Positions 15,669 through 24,083 of a DNA stretch of 32,484 nt are shown here, one piece after another. This DNA is from BOKV01 sp041742235 (GTDB taxonomy: Bacteria > Pseudomonadota > Alphaproteobacteria > Rhizobiales > Rhizobiaceae): NCBI GenBank assembly GCA_041742235.1, contig JBGSJA010000246.1, positions 1 through 32,484 on the forward strand. The letters are read 5' to 3'. Both the position numbers and the translations under genes were made by a program. How positions within the stretch are numbered: position 1 is the first letter of the stretch; each line of letters starts with the position of its first letter. The notes under the pieces were generated by a model. It was not told where the DNA came from. It saw only the letters and a list, made by a program, of their open reading frames with translations, and did no database searches.

Positions 15669-16658
15669 ATGTTGACACGCCGCCAGTTCACGATTGGCCT
15701 GACCGCCGGCATCGGCCTGCGCGGGGCGGGTTTTGCCGCCGCAAAAGGAACCGCGGATATCGACGCGGCGCTGGCGGCAATGCCGCAATTGCATTCGATC
15801 CAGGTCATGGCCGGCAACGATCTTGTCGTGGCGCGGGTGCTCCGGGGCGGGGGGCTCGACAAGCCCGCCAACATCAAATCCTGCTCGAAGAGCATCGTCG
15901 CATTGTTGCTGGGCACCGCCATCAGCCGTGGAGAAATCGCGGGCGTCGATGCCAGCTTGCGGCAGGTCGCGCCGATGCTGATACCGCGGCGTGCCAATGG
16001 CGATGTCGGCAGCCTGACGATGGAGGATCTCGTGACGCTGCGGGCGGGCCTGGAACCCACCTCAGGCATGAATTACGGAAAATGGATCGAGTCACGCAAC
16101 TGGGTAGCCGATGTGCTCAGCCGCGAGATGATCGACCGCCCCGGTGGCAGGATGATCTATTCCACCGGCAGCACGCATGTGCTGGGGGCGGCGATCGCGG
16201 TCGCGGCGGGCCGCAGCCTTCGCGATATCGCGGTCGAGAGAATCGGCGAACCGCTGGGCATCGACGTGCCGCCATGGACCCGCGATCCGCAGGGATTCTT
16301 TCTGGGCGGCAACGAGATGGCGCTGACTCCAAAGGCGATGCTGGCCATCGCCATGATGGTTCGTGACGGCGGGTCGTATGAAGGGCGGCAGGTGATCGCG
16401 CCGGAATGGATCGAGCAATCGATGGTGGTCCGCACCTATTCGCCATTTTCGGGGCTGGGCTATGGTTACGGCTGGTTTGTCTCGCAATCCGGCTTCGTGC
16501 TGGGACGGGGCTATGGCGGACAAATCATCGCGGCGCATCCCGGGCGTCGCCTGGCGGTCGCGATTACCTCGCAAACCGACCAGCCGGCGCGTTCGGAGGG
16601 ATATTTCGGCGTGCTGATGGATCTGTTGGAAGGTCCCGTGCTTGCCCTTGCAAGCTGA
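15669..16658 (+). CDS. Exported class C beta-lactamase-fold serine hydrolase
   Basis: A 329-residue serine hydrolase of the beta-lactamase/6-aminohexanoate-dimer hydrolase group. A Tat-like signal (LTRRQFTIGLTAGIGL) is followed by the nucleophile motif Ser71-Cys-Ser-Lys74 in IKSCSKSIVALL. Tyr164 in IYSTGSTHVLG fills the YxN position, though with Thr instead of Asn. A GRGYGGQ segment replaces the KTG box. These changes make a true antibiotic lactamase unlikely; esterase or amidase activity is more plausible. The ATG at 15669 has AGAGG five bases upstream; GTG at 15663 is an alternative. It lies 60 bases after the dehydrogenase and may share its transcript. Confidence 0.85.
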   Translation: MLTRRQFTIGLTAGIGLRGAGFAAAKGTADIDAALAAMPQLHSIQVMAGNDLVVARVLRGGGLDKPANIKSCSKSIVALLLGTAISRGEIAGVDASLRQVAPMLIPRRANGDVGSLTMEDLVTLRAGLEPTSGMNYGKWIESRNWVADVLSREMIDRPGGRMIYSTGSTHVLGAAIAVAAGRSLRDIAVERIGEPLGIDVPPWTRDPQGFFLGGNEMALTPKAMLAIAMMVRDGGSYEGRQVIAPEWIEQSMVVRTYSPFSGLGYGYGWFVSQSGFVLGRGYGGQIIAAHPGRRLAVAITSQTDQPARSEGYFGVLMDLLEGPVLALAS

Positions 16659-16679
16659 CCGCAAAAGCATGACTTGAGC

Positions 16680-17300
16680 CTATCGCTCGTTGGCGCCTTT
16701 TCCGGACAAAATCTTGTGGCGAAACTTGCCGATACGCGAAATCCGCGTCGCGGAGGACTTCGTCGAAGCAAGGTTGATGACATAGCTTTTCTGCCGTCCG
16801 GGCGTCAGCCGGTTAAACGCCCCGCCAAGTTCCGGGTCGGCGTCCAGCGCGTCCTGCAATTCGCCGGGAAGATCGACTTCGCTCTCGTCCTTCGGCGGAA
16901 GAATGCCTGCTTCGGCATAGTCCGTCGCCTCCTTGAGATAGGTTGTGATCACCGGCGCCATCGCCTCCACTTGGGCATTGTCCGTGAAACGGATCATGTC
17001 GCGATGTCGTGTGTTGGGGCCTTGCTTTTCCAAGATACCGTGGGGATCCGTCATCAGCGCCGCGTTGAAGAAAGTGATGCGAAAATCGCCGCGGAACGCC
17101 CCGATAATAGCGATGTTGCGGCCCGCATGCATATAGCACGGATGCCCCCACTTCACGGTTTCGACCAGCCCCGCCTCGAGACAAAGTCGCCGCAGGTCGG
17201 CAAGCCCTTTGGCCCATTGCCGCGTCGAGCAGTCGGGCGTGTCAAACCGCTTGCAACGTCCGCAGCCCTTCGAAAAGAAGTCTTCGATATCGGTGATCAT
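16680..17300 (-). CDS. YdeI/OmpD-associated (DUF1801-type) protein
   Basis: A 206-residue cytoplasmic protein resembling the YdeI family: a DUF1801-like domain (LRRLCLEAGLVETVKWGHPCYMH, IIGAFRGDFRITFFNAALM) followed by the YdeI C-terminal helix pair (LPGELQDALDADPELGGAFNRLTPGRQKSYVINLASTK). The biochemical role is not established; E. coli YdeI-type members are linked to stress resistance. The N-terminus holds an FFSKGCGRCKRFDTPDC segment with four cysteines that could bind metal, which is not usual for the core family. The ATG at 17300 was taken because upstream codons offer only a TTG; the ribosome-binding site is weak. Confidence 0.8.
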   Translation of the reverse strand: MITDIEDFFSKGCGRCKRFDTPDCSTRQWAKGLADLRRLCLEAGLVETVKWGHPCYMHAGRNIAIIGAFRGDFRITFFNAALMTDPHGILEKQGPNTRHRDMIRFTDNAQVEAMAPVITTYLKEATDYAEAGILPPKDESEVDLPGELQDALDADPELGGAFNRLTPGRQKSYVINLASTKSSATRISRIGKFRHKILSGKGANER

Positions 17301-17401
17301 GGCCGGCCCGCGATCGCAAATTCGGAACTTGTGCTGCCAAGGATACAAGAGGCCGAAGTCCGGGCAAATACCGGCTCGTGCATCCGAATTTTGAAGGCTG
17401 C

Positions 17402-17429
17402 AAAAAAGGCGGGGGCCGCACGGCCCCCG
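17402..17429 (-). terminator. Rho-independent terminator of the sulfatase gene
   Basis: A perfect nine-base stem (CGGGGGCCG at 17410-17418 with CGGCCCCCG at 17421-17429) is followed on the minus strand by CC and six T residues (AAAAAA at 17402-17407 on the plus strand). It begins 26 bases past the sulfatase stop. It isolates the sulfatase from the YdeI-like gene. Confidence 0.85.
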
Positions 17430-17455
17430 TTGATGGTTGTGGCTATCCGGCCGGC

Positions 17456-19003
17456 TCAGTTCTCGCGGGCGGCGAGCGACTCGATCTGCTTCTTCACCGC
17501 ATCAAGGTTGAAGGAGCCGGGCGTCTGGCTCGGCGGGAACTCGACCAACGTGTTCAGGAACTGCGAGGCAATGGCCGTCGTGCCGAAGATGATGAACGGC
17601 CTGTCCAGCAGCCAGTCATAATAGATGTTGGCATTGTGCTGTGCACGTTCATAGGGGTCTCGGCGCAGGTTGAACAGCAGCGGCACGCGCAAATCGGTGA
17701 AGGGTTCCATCCAGACACCGAAAGCCTGCCCGCGGTTTTCCTTGTAGACCACTTTCCAGTCATTCCAACGAACCGCGACGATGTCACCGTCATCGTTGAC
17801 GTAGACGAAGGCCTCGCGCGGCGACTTCTCGGCCTTGCCTTCGAGGTAGTCGAGCATGTTGTAGCCGTCGATGTGGTTCTTGTAGGTGCGCCCGTTCAGT
17901 TCGAGGCCGGCAAGCAGCTTGTCCTTGACATCCGGCGCGCCGGCGATTGCGGCAAATGTCGGCAACCAGTCCTGGTGCGAAACGATGCCGTTCAGCGTCG
18001 TTCCCGCCGGAAGCTTGCCGGGCCAGCGGATGAAAGCGGGAACGCGGTAGGCGCCCTCCCAGTTGGAGTTCTTTTCCGAACGGAACGGCGTGTTGCCGGC
18101 ATCGGGCCAAGTGTTGAAGTGCGGGCCGTTGTCGGTCGAATAGAGCACCACCGTGTCGTCGGCGATGCCAAGCTCGTCGAGAGCGGCAAGCAACTGTCCG
18201 ACATGCATGTCGTGCTCGATCATGCCATCGGTGTATTCGTCATTGCCCTTGTTGCGGCGGTCTTCGCGCACATGGGTGCGAAAGTGCATGCGGGTTCCGT
18301 TCCACCAAACGAAGAAGGGCTCGTTGGCTGCATTGGCCCGCTTGATGAAGTCGATGGCTGCGGCAACCGTTTCGTCATCCACCGTTTCCATCCGCTTTTT
18401 CGTCAGCGGACCGGTATCCTCTATCGTCTGGCCGCCATTGCCGTCGGCTGCTGCCTTCAAGACACCGCGAGGTCCGAACTGCTTTTTGAAGGCCGGGCTG
18501 TCCGGGTAGTCCTCGTTCTCGGGCTCTTCCTCGGCATTGAGGTGGTAGAGATTGCCGAAGAACTCATCGAAGCCGTGCATGGTCGGCAGGTGCTCGTCGC
18601 GGTCGCCCTGGTGGTTCTTGCCGAACTGGCCGGTGACATAGCCCTGCGACTTCAACACGGTAGCCATGGTGACATCGCTCTTTTGCCAACCTTCGGCCGC
18701 TCCGGGCACGCCGACCTTGGTCATGCCGGTGCGCAGCGGGTTGTTGCCGCCGATAAATGCCGCGCGTCCCGCCGTGCAGGACTGCTGGCCATAATAGTCG
18801 GTAAAGGCAACGCCTTCGCGGGCAATGCGGTCGATGTTCGGCGTCTGGTAGCCCATCAGCCCGCGATTGTTGTAGCTGATGTTGGATGTGCCGATATCAT
18901 CGCCCCAGATCACGAGAATATTTGGCTTTCGGTCCTGTGCATGCGCGCCGGACCACGAAAACATGGACACGGCAAAGGCTATTGCTGCAAGCAAAAGGCG
19001 CAT
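17456..19003 (-). CDS. Exported type I (formylglycine) sulfatase
   Basis: A 515-residue arylsulfatase-family enzyme with a Sec signal (MRLLLAAIAFAVSMFSWSGAHAQ). The metal-binding start PNILVIWGDDIG (Asp35, Asp36) and the sulfatase signature Cys76-Thr-Ala-Gly-Arg80 are intact; the cysteine would be converted to formylglycine. Further motifs are TGQFGKNHQGD (the Lys/His strand) and LYSTDNGPH (second metal site). It should release sulfate from organic sulfate esters in the periplasm. The ATG at 19003 has GGAGG upstream; a longer reading to 19123 is not credible. No formylglycine-generating enzyme is in the window. It is transcribed alone and ends at a strong terminator. Confidence 0.93.
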   Translation of the reverse strand: MRLLLAAIAFAVSMFSWSGAHAQDRKPNILVIWGDDIGTSNISYNNRGLMGYQTPNIDRIAREGVAFTDYYGQQSCTAGRAAFIGGNNPLRTGMTKVGVPGAAEGWQKSDVTMATVLKSQGYVTGQFGKNHQGDRDEHLPTMHGFDEFFGNLYHLNAEEEPENEDYPDSPAFKKQFGPRGVLKAAADGNGGQTIEDTGPLTKKRMETVDDETVAAAIDFIKRANAANEPFFVWWNGTRMHFRTHVREDRRNKGNDEYTDGMIEHDMHVGQLLAALDELGIADDTVVLYSTDNGPHFNTWPDAGNTPFRSEKNSNWEGAYRVPAFIRWPGKLPAGTTLNGIVSHQDWLPTFAAIAGAPDVKDKLLAGLELNGRTYKNHIDGYNMLDYLEGKAEKSPREAFVYVNDDGDIVAVRWNDWKVVYKENRGQAFGVWMEPFTDLRVPLLFNLRRDPYERAQHNANIYYDWLLDRPFIIFGTTAIASQFLNTLVEFPPSQTPGSFNLDAVKKQIESLAAREN

Positions 19004-19297
19004 TGATTCCTCCCCACAAAAAGGCCGGGAATTCACGGACTGCACGCGGAAAGCAAAAAACCTCCGGCATGCAACCGCCCTTGATCCACACACTGGACGG
19101 CCATTCCGTAACGTTAGTCCCAAACCGACAATTCTTGCAATATCCGACTGTTAAGACGGTTGAAGGTCGGGTTGGTCGCTCACGGCGACATTCGGGAACT
19201 TTCGGTTGATCGCGTGCAGGGACCCGGTCGGTCCTGTTGACGTTTGCGCGGGCGTGATAATCATCCTTCCAGGGCATCATCGCCAGGGAAACCGGTC

Positions 19298-20056
19298 ATG
19301 ACAAACGCTGTCTATCGCGACCTGAAGGGAAGGCTGGTGTTGATCACCGGCGGAGCTTCCGGCATCGGGGCCGACATGGTCCGTGCGTTTGCCGCCCAAG
19401 GCGCGCACGTCGCCTTCCTCGACATCCAGGACGGCGCGGCGGCTGCGTTGATTGCCGATTGCGCCGGCGAAAAACCGGTGTTCAGCCATTGCGACATCAC
19501 CGACATCGCAGCCCTCAAGGCAAGGATAGGAGAGATCATCGCCGCGCATGGCCCTGTCGGCGTGCTCATCAACAATGCCGCAAACGACAAGCGCGAAGCA
19601 TTAGCCGGGGTGAGCGTCGAGGACTGGGATCTCTCGCAGGCGATAAACTTGCGGCCGCATTTCTTCGCCGCACAGGCGGTTCACCCCGGCATGAAGGAAC
19701 TGGGCGGCGGATCGATCATCAATCTGTCCTCAATCGCCTGGCGGATCGGTACGGACGAAATGACGCCATATGCGACGGCAAAGGCAGCGATCATCGGCCT
19801 GACCCATGCGCTGGCCCGCGCCTTTGGCGCCGACAACATACGCGTCAACGCAATCGAGCCCGGCGCTGTGATGACGCAGCGCCAGCGGGAGCTCTGGTAT
19901 CCCAGCGAAGAATCGGTGGCGGCAATGGTCGACCGGCAAATCATCCGCAAGGTGCTGGGCGGGACCGACATTGCCCGCGCGGCCCTGTTTCTCGCCTCCG
20001 ATGAAAGCCGCATGATCACCAAGCAAAGCATCATCGTCGATGCGGGCATGCGCTGA
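19298..20056 (+). CDS. Short-chain dehydrogenase/reductase (SDR)
   Basis: A 252-residue classical SDR with the cofactor motif TGGASGIG at 17-24, an acidic Asp at the end of strand two (FLDIQD) that favours NAD, NNAAND at 92-97, and the catalytic Ser144/145, Tyr158 and Lys162 (SSIAW, PYATAK). The C-terminus ends IIVDAGMR, as in many sugar or 3-hydroxyacyl dehydrogenases. The substrate cannot be told. The ATG at 19298 follows AGGGA. It diverges from the sulfatase across 294 bases in which I see no strong promoter or repeat, and it is followed by a long hairpin and the acyl-CoA synthetase. Confidence 0.9.
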   Translation: MTNAVYRDLKGRLVLITGGASGIGADMVRAFAAQGAHVAFLDIQDGAAAALIADCAGEKPVFSHCDITDIAALKARIGEIIAAHGPVGVLINNAANDKREALAGVSVEDWDLSQAINLRPHFFAAQAVHPGMKELGGGSIINLSSIAWRIGTDEMTPYATAKAAIIGLTHALARAFGADNIRVNAIEPGAVMTQRQRELWYPSEESVAAMVDRQIIRKVLGGTDIARAALFLASDESRMITKQSIIVDAGMR

Positions 20057-20116
20057 GGCGGTCAGGGTCTGCGCAACGCTGCCCATGGCGGTACTTCACG
20101 GCGCGCCCGCCAGGGC

Positions 20117-20160
20117 AAAAAGCGCGGTAGCAAGCCGGTAGGGGGCTTGCTTCGCGCTTT
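20117..20160. terminator. Long hairpin between SDR and acyl-CoA synthetase genes
   Basis: AAAGCGCG (20119-20126) and AGCAAGCC (20129-20136) pair with GGCTTGCT (20144-20151) and CGCGCTTT (20153-20160) across a seven-base loop. That gives 16 pairs with a small internal bulge. On the plus strand only three T residues close the stem; on the minus strand TTTTT follows. It ends 20 bases before the synthetase start. It could terminate or attenuate the SDR transcript, or stop antisense transcription. Confidence 0.6.
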
Positions 20161-20180
20161 GGCATGTTGAAAGTGGGGGC

Positions 20181-21836
20181 ATGCTCCCCCGTGCTCCCAC
20201 ATATGAACAGGTTCGCGACGATTTCCGCTGGCAAATTCCATCGCGGTTCAACATCGGCGTTGCCTGTTGCGACGACTGGGCACGGCGCGAACCTGGCAGG
20301 GTGGCCCTGCGCCGCTTCGTTCCCGATGGCGATCCGCAAGACACGACCTATGGACAGTTGCAGGACTTGTCCAACCGCCTTGCAAGCCACCTGACCCGGG
20401 CCGGCCTCTTGCCCGGCGACCGGGTCGGCATCATCCTGCCGCAAAGCGTGGAAACGGTGGTCTGTCATCTGGCCATCTACAAGGCCGGGCTGGTTGCGGT
20501 TCCGCTGGCCCGGCTCTTCGCGGCCGATGCCATAAGGTACCGGCTGGCGCGGGCCGGCGCCAAGGTTGTCGTGACTACTGCGGAAGGCTTCGAGAAGATC
20601 GAATCGGTCCGGCACGAATTGCCGCATTTGCGGGAAATCATCGTTGTCGATTCGCAGCCCGAAGGCGCAACCGGTTTTGGCAAGGCGCTTTCGCAGGCCG
20701 ATTCGCACTTCACGCCCGCCGATACCGGTCCCGATGCACCGGCGCTGATCATCTTCACTTCCGGCACCACCGGCCCGGCCAAGGGCGCGCTGCACGGGCA
20801 CCGGGTGCTGCTCGGGCATGTTCCGGGCGTCCAGTTCCATCACGAATGGCTGCCGCGGCCTGGCGACATCGCCTGGACGCCGGCCGACTGGGCCTGGGCA
20901 GGGGGGCTATTGAACATCCTCCTGCCGTGCCTGCTGCTCGGCGTTCCGGTCATCCATGGCGGGCTGGAACGTTTCGACCCCGAACTTGCGTTCCGGCTGA
21001 TGAGCGAGATGAAGGTGCGCAACGCCTTCATTCCCCCGACAGCCTTGCGGCTGATGAAGACGGTCGAAAATCCGGCGCAGCGCCATGCCCTCAGCCTTCG
21101 CACGATCGGTTCGGGCGGCGAAAGCCTTGGCCGCGATACGTTCGAATGGGCCAAACAGGCGCTGGGCCTCGAGATCAACGAATTCTACGGCCAGACCGAG
21201 TGCAACCTCGTCCTTTCGTCCTGCGCCGCGCTTGGCATCACCCGGCCGGGCGCTATCGGCAAGCCGGTGCCCGGTCACACGGTTGCGGTGATCCGGCATG
21301 ACGGGAGCATTTGCGCGCCCGGAGAAACGGGCGAGGTGGCAGTCAAGCGGCCCGATCCGGTAATGTTCCTGGGCTATTTCGAGGATGAAGAAGCGACTGC
21401 GAGGAAGTTCATCGGCGACTGGATGACGACCGGCGACCAGTGCGTGATGGACGGGGACGGCTACTATCATTTCGTGGGGCGCGACGATGACATCATCAAC
21501 TCAGCGGGTTACCGGGTGGGGCCGGGAGAGATCGAGGACTGCGCAGTGTCACATCCGGCAGTCAAGCTTGCTGCCGCCGTCGGCAAGCCCGATCCGTTGC
21601 GTACGGAAATCGTCAAGCTTTATGTGGTGCTTGCCGATGGCGTCGAGGAATCGGAGCAATTGAAGGAAGAGATCCGCCGTCACGCAAAGGCGCGCATGGC
21701 GGCCAATATCTATCCGCGTGAGGTTGAATTCGTCGCGGAGATTCCGTTGACGACGACCGGCAAGGTCATTCGGCGGGTTTTTCGTGATCTTGCCCGGCAG
21801 GAGGCGCTGAAGGCGCCGAAGAACCGCGAGAAATGA
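20181..21836 (+). CDS. AMP-forming acyl-CoA synthetase
   Basis: A 551-residue member of the ANL superfamily that activates a carboxylic acid with ATP to an acyl-CoA. The signature loop IFTSGTTGPAKG is at 191-202, FYGQTE at 335-340, TGD in the hinge region, GYRVGPGEIE, and the C-terminal catalytic Lys528 in TTTGKVIRR. The layout resembles acetyl-/medium-chain acyl-CoA synthetases of the AcsM type. The chain-length preference cannot be read reliably. The ATG at 20181 has GGGGG just upstream. The last 71 bases overlap the 3' end of the convergent GNAT gene. Confidence 0.92.
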   Translation: MLPRAPTYEQVRDDFRWQIPSRFNIGVACCDDWARREPGRVALRRFVPDGDPQDTTYGQLQDLSNRLASHLTRAGLLPGDRVGIILPQSVETVVCHLAIYKAGLVAVPLARLFAADAIRYRLARAGAKVVVTTAEGFEKIESVRHELPHLREIIVVDSQPEGATGFGKALSQADSHFTPADTGPDAPALIIFTSGTTGPAKGALHGHRVLLGHVPGVQFHHEWLPRPGDIAWTPADWAWAGGLLNILLPCLLLGVPVIHGGLERFDPELAFRLMSEMKVRNAFIPPTALRLMKTVENPAQRHALSLRTIGSGGESLGRDTFEWAKQALGLEINEFYGQTECNLVLSSCAALGITRPGAIGKPVPGHTVAVIRHDGSICAPGETGEVAVKRPDPVMFLGYFEDEEATARKFIGDWMTTGDQCVMDGDGYYHFVGRDDDIINSAGYRVGPGEIEDCAVSHPAVKLAAAVGKPDPLRTEIVKLYVVLADGVEESEQLKEEIRRHAKARMAANIYPREVEFVAEIPLTTTGKVIRRVFRDLARQEALKAPKNREK

Positions 21837-22998
21837 TACGGCGGGCGAGCCGGCGCGCCGATTCGGTCCGGTTCAGCGCGGCAATGACATGTTTGGCAGG
21901 TTTCGCGGGCGGGGCCACGACCACGGTCGCCAGCCGGAATTTCGAAGGCCAGAGCGGATCGATCCAACTGGTTTCGCGCGCCAGCGAATCGGCAAGTTCG
22001 AAACCGGGCGTCGCAAGCAATTGCCGCGTTGCGCGCAGCATCAATTGGATGCCGGGCGAAAAGGCGCTCCATTGCTCGTCGAAGGCGATCTTCCAGGGGT
22101 AATAACGATTGGCGGAGCGCAGCATGATCAGCGAGGCGATCGCAGCGCCGTCCAGCCGCAGCGTGTAGATCACCGCCCGGCCCTGTGCGGCAAGATCGCC
22201 GACCGCCTGGCGGGCAAAGGCCGCGGTCCGGCGGATGACGTGGATCGAACTTCCCCTCCGGCCCTTCCATCCGCGGGTTTCGAGAACGAGGAACTCCTCG
22301 AAACGCAAAAGGATATCCCACAGCCGTTCGGCCCGCTCGAATTCCACCTTCCCGTTTTCCTCGAGCTTGCGCTCCAGCCGGGTAATTCGCCGACGTCGGT
22401 GAGAACTGATCAAAGCCTTGCCGCCCGTGACCTGGGGCGCCAATCCGGCACGCCATTTGGGGCGCAACGTATCGACGCCGAAGCCCTGCCGCACGAGTGC
22501 GTCCAGCATCAGGCTTGCTAACTTGTCATCGATCGGGAAGTCCTCGAACACCAGCGGCTGGCGCCAACCCAGATCGGCGAACAATGCGGCAAAGCGGACC
22601 AGCGTCTCATCCGCGTCCCCAATGTCGACAAGGGGAAGCGAAAGCGGCGCGAAAGGATGGGAAAAGGCGCGCCGCACGGCGACCCGCGGAAAGCCCATTT
22701 TCTCCACGCTATAAGGCAACGCGAATTTGAGCCGGTCTTCCTCGCCCAACCGCTCGGTCAGCATCAACATGCGCCGGCCGGGCGAACCCATCCGTCCCGC
22801 AGCCGCAGCCTGGAACTCGGCCTCGAAAAAGATGTTTCGGCCGCCCGCGCGCCTGGCAAGGTCGCCGATGGCGGCAGTCTGCACCGCATCCATCGATTGC
22901 TGGCAGTCCGAAAGGGTCCAGCGGCTGGAATCAATCGTATCGGTGGAAACACAATGCGTGTCCGCCTCAACACCGCCGCTGCCGAACAGCGTGATCAT
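21766..22998 (-). CDS. BioF2-like GNAT-family N-acetyltransferase (CelD/FemAB type)
   Basis: About 410 residues with the double-GNAT architecture seen in CelD/BioF2-like (Acetyltransf_6) proteins, several of which are linked to exopolysaccharide or peptidoglycan-related acylation. Recognisable parts are HRRRRITRLERKLEENG in the middle, FEEFLVLETRGWKGRRGSS, and RLDGAAIASLIMLRSANRYYPWKIAFDEQWSAFSPGIQLM near the end. The start is uncertain: I used the ATG at 22998, while an ATG at 23121 would add 41 plausible residues. The 3' end overlaps the convergent synthetase gene by 71 bases. The target is unknown. Confidence 0.78.
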   Translation of the reverse strand: MITLFGSGGVEADTHCVSTDTIDSSRWTLSDCQQSMDAVQTAAIGDLARRAGGRNIFFEAEFQAAAAGRMGSPGRRMLMLTERLGEEDRLKFALPYSVEKMGFPRVAVRRAFSHPFAPLSLPLVDIGDADETLVRFAALFADLGWRQPLVFEDFPIDDKLASLMLDALVRQGFGVDTLRPKWRAGLAPQVTGGKALISSHRRRRITRLERKLEENGKVEFERAERLWDILLRFEEFLVLETRGWKGRRGSSIHVIRRTAAFARQAVGDLAAQGRAVIYTLRLDGAAIASLIMLRSANRYYPWKIAFDEQWSAFSPGIQLMLRATRQLLATPGFELADSLARETSWIDPLWPSKFRLATVVVAPPAKPAKHVIAALNRTESARRLARRIISRGSSAPSAPPAGQDHEKPAE

Positions 22999-23188
22999 GT
23001 AGCCATTCCGCCGGCGCACGCCCGCGCTGCCCGTGCCGGCAACGAGGCTGCGGGCAAATTCCGCCCAAGGATCGGTTGGAACATGGCGAACAAGAAAAGC
23101 GGCTCCGCAAATGCGCAGCATCAGGCTTGGCACAACGTGCTTAAGAAAGCGTTGTCGCGGGAAAACAAAAGCAACAAATCCAACTATT

Positions 23189-23731
23189 TCAGGCGCTGAA
23201 ACCGCCGCCGTCCATGTATGCCTTTTCAGCCGGCGTGGTATTGCGCCCGAGCATGGGGTTGCGGTGCGGGAAGCGGCCGAACCGTTCGATGATGCGCAGA
23301 TGCAGCTTGGCAAAATGCACCGACTGAGGATTTGAGTAGGCGTGCATCAGCGCTACGCAGCGCCTTTGGTCAACCACGCTTTCGCTGTGCATCAGGGGCA
23401 TGAAGAAGAAGTCGGCCAGGCCGGGGTCGACATCGAGATGGAAGCCCGAGGCAATGGCGTGGTTGGCGACAGCAAGGGCATGCGCATCGCAGGCGAAGGC
23501 TTTCGGCCCGCCGCGAAACATGTTCCGCGAAAACTGGTCAAGGAGGATCACCAATGCCAGGCATTCGCCGGCATGTTGCATCCAGCCGTCGAGCCGGCCT
23601 TTTGCCGCTTCGCCATGGAGGGCAGCGAACTTGTCCGTGATTTGTGCATCGATCGCATCGTTGCGGGCAAACCAGGCCTTTGGGCCGATCTCTTGCCAAA
23701 AATCGATGACTTCCTGCGCGCGCTTGTCCAT
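23189..23731 (-). CDS. DUF924 family protein
   Basis: A 180-residue protein of the DUF924 family, all-helical and of unknown function. The family pattern is clear: VIDFWQEIGPKAWFARNDAIDAQI at the start, LALVILLDQFSRNMFRGGPKAFACDAHAL in the middle, FFFMPLMHSES, and the C-terminal FGRFPHRNPMLGR with TTPAEKAYMDGGG. The ATG at 23731 has AAGGA seven bases upstream; the longer reading to 23770 lacks support. It is followed on the same strand, 190 bases later, by the GNAT-like gene and may be co-transcribed with it. Confidence 0.92.
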   Translation of the reverse strand: MDKRAQEVIDFWQEIGPKAWFARNDAIDAQITDKFAALHGEAAKGRLDGWMQHAGECLALVILLDQFSRNMFRGGPKAFACDAHALAVANHAIASGFHLDVDPGLADFFFMPLMHSESVVDQRRCVALMHAYSNPQSVHFAKLHLRIIERFGRFPHRNPMLGRNTTPAEKAYMDGGGFSA

Positions 23732-23843
23732 TTGATCATCCTTTCGCGGCAAAACATGCGCCGCGGGCACCCTGCGGGCAAGTGCGGTCTTGAAGCGGAG
23801 CTGCGATTTGGCCGAAGGTGGCCTGGAAACGCCGGAGCCTGAC

Positions 23844-24083
23844 TTGGAAGAACCCCTTCACCTCGACCTGCGCGGCTTGAAATGCCCCTTGCCGGTCCTT
23901 CGCACGCGCAAGGCCTTGCGCACAATGCAGCCTGGCAGCCGCCTGATGGTGGAGGCGACCGATCCGCTGAGCGCCATCGACATCCCCAATTTCTGCCGGG
24001 AGGATGGCCACGTCTTGCTGGATGCGGGCGAAAACGGCGGAATTCGCCGTTTCCTCATCGAAAGGGGCGGTCAGGCCTTGTAG
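23844..24083 (+). CDS. TusA-family sulfur carrier/sulfurtransferase, TTG start
   Basis: A small TusA/SirA-fold protein whose conserved cysteine accepts persulfide sulfur: LDLRGLKCPLPVLRTRKALR. TusA proteins relay sulfur for tRNA thiolation, cofactor synthesis or, in sulfur oxidisers, cytoplasmic sulfur trafficking. No in-frame ATG precedes the core. I used TTG at 23844 because GGAG lies six bases upstream and the 79-residue product has the usual size; TTG at 23808 also has a GGAG and would give 91 residues. It starts 112 bases from the divergent DUF924 gene and converges with the CobW-like gene, overlapping its end by 13 bases. Confidence 0.8.
   Translation: MEEPLHLDLRGLKCPLPVLRTRKALRTMQPGSRLMVEATDPLSAIDIPNFCREDGHVLLDAGENGGIRRFLIERGGQAL

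Noticed and set aside
14445..15794. Long minus-strand reading frame of 449 codons opposite the Gfo/Idh/MocA gene
   Set aside because: It lies antisense to a gene with clear motifs, is rich in Arg, His and Gln as mirror frames of GC-rich genes are, and has no recognisable domain.
17378..19006. Plus-strand frame of 542 codons opposite the sulfatase
   Set aside because: The sulfatase on the other strand has a signal peptide and an intact CTAGR signature; this frame would also read through the terminator at 17402.
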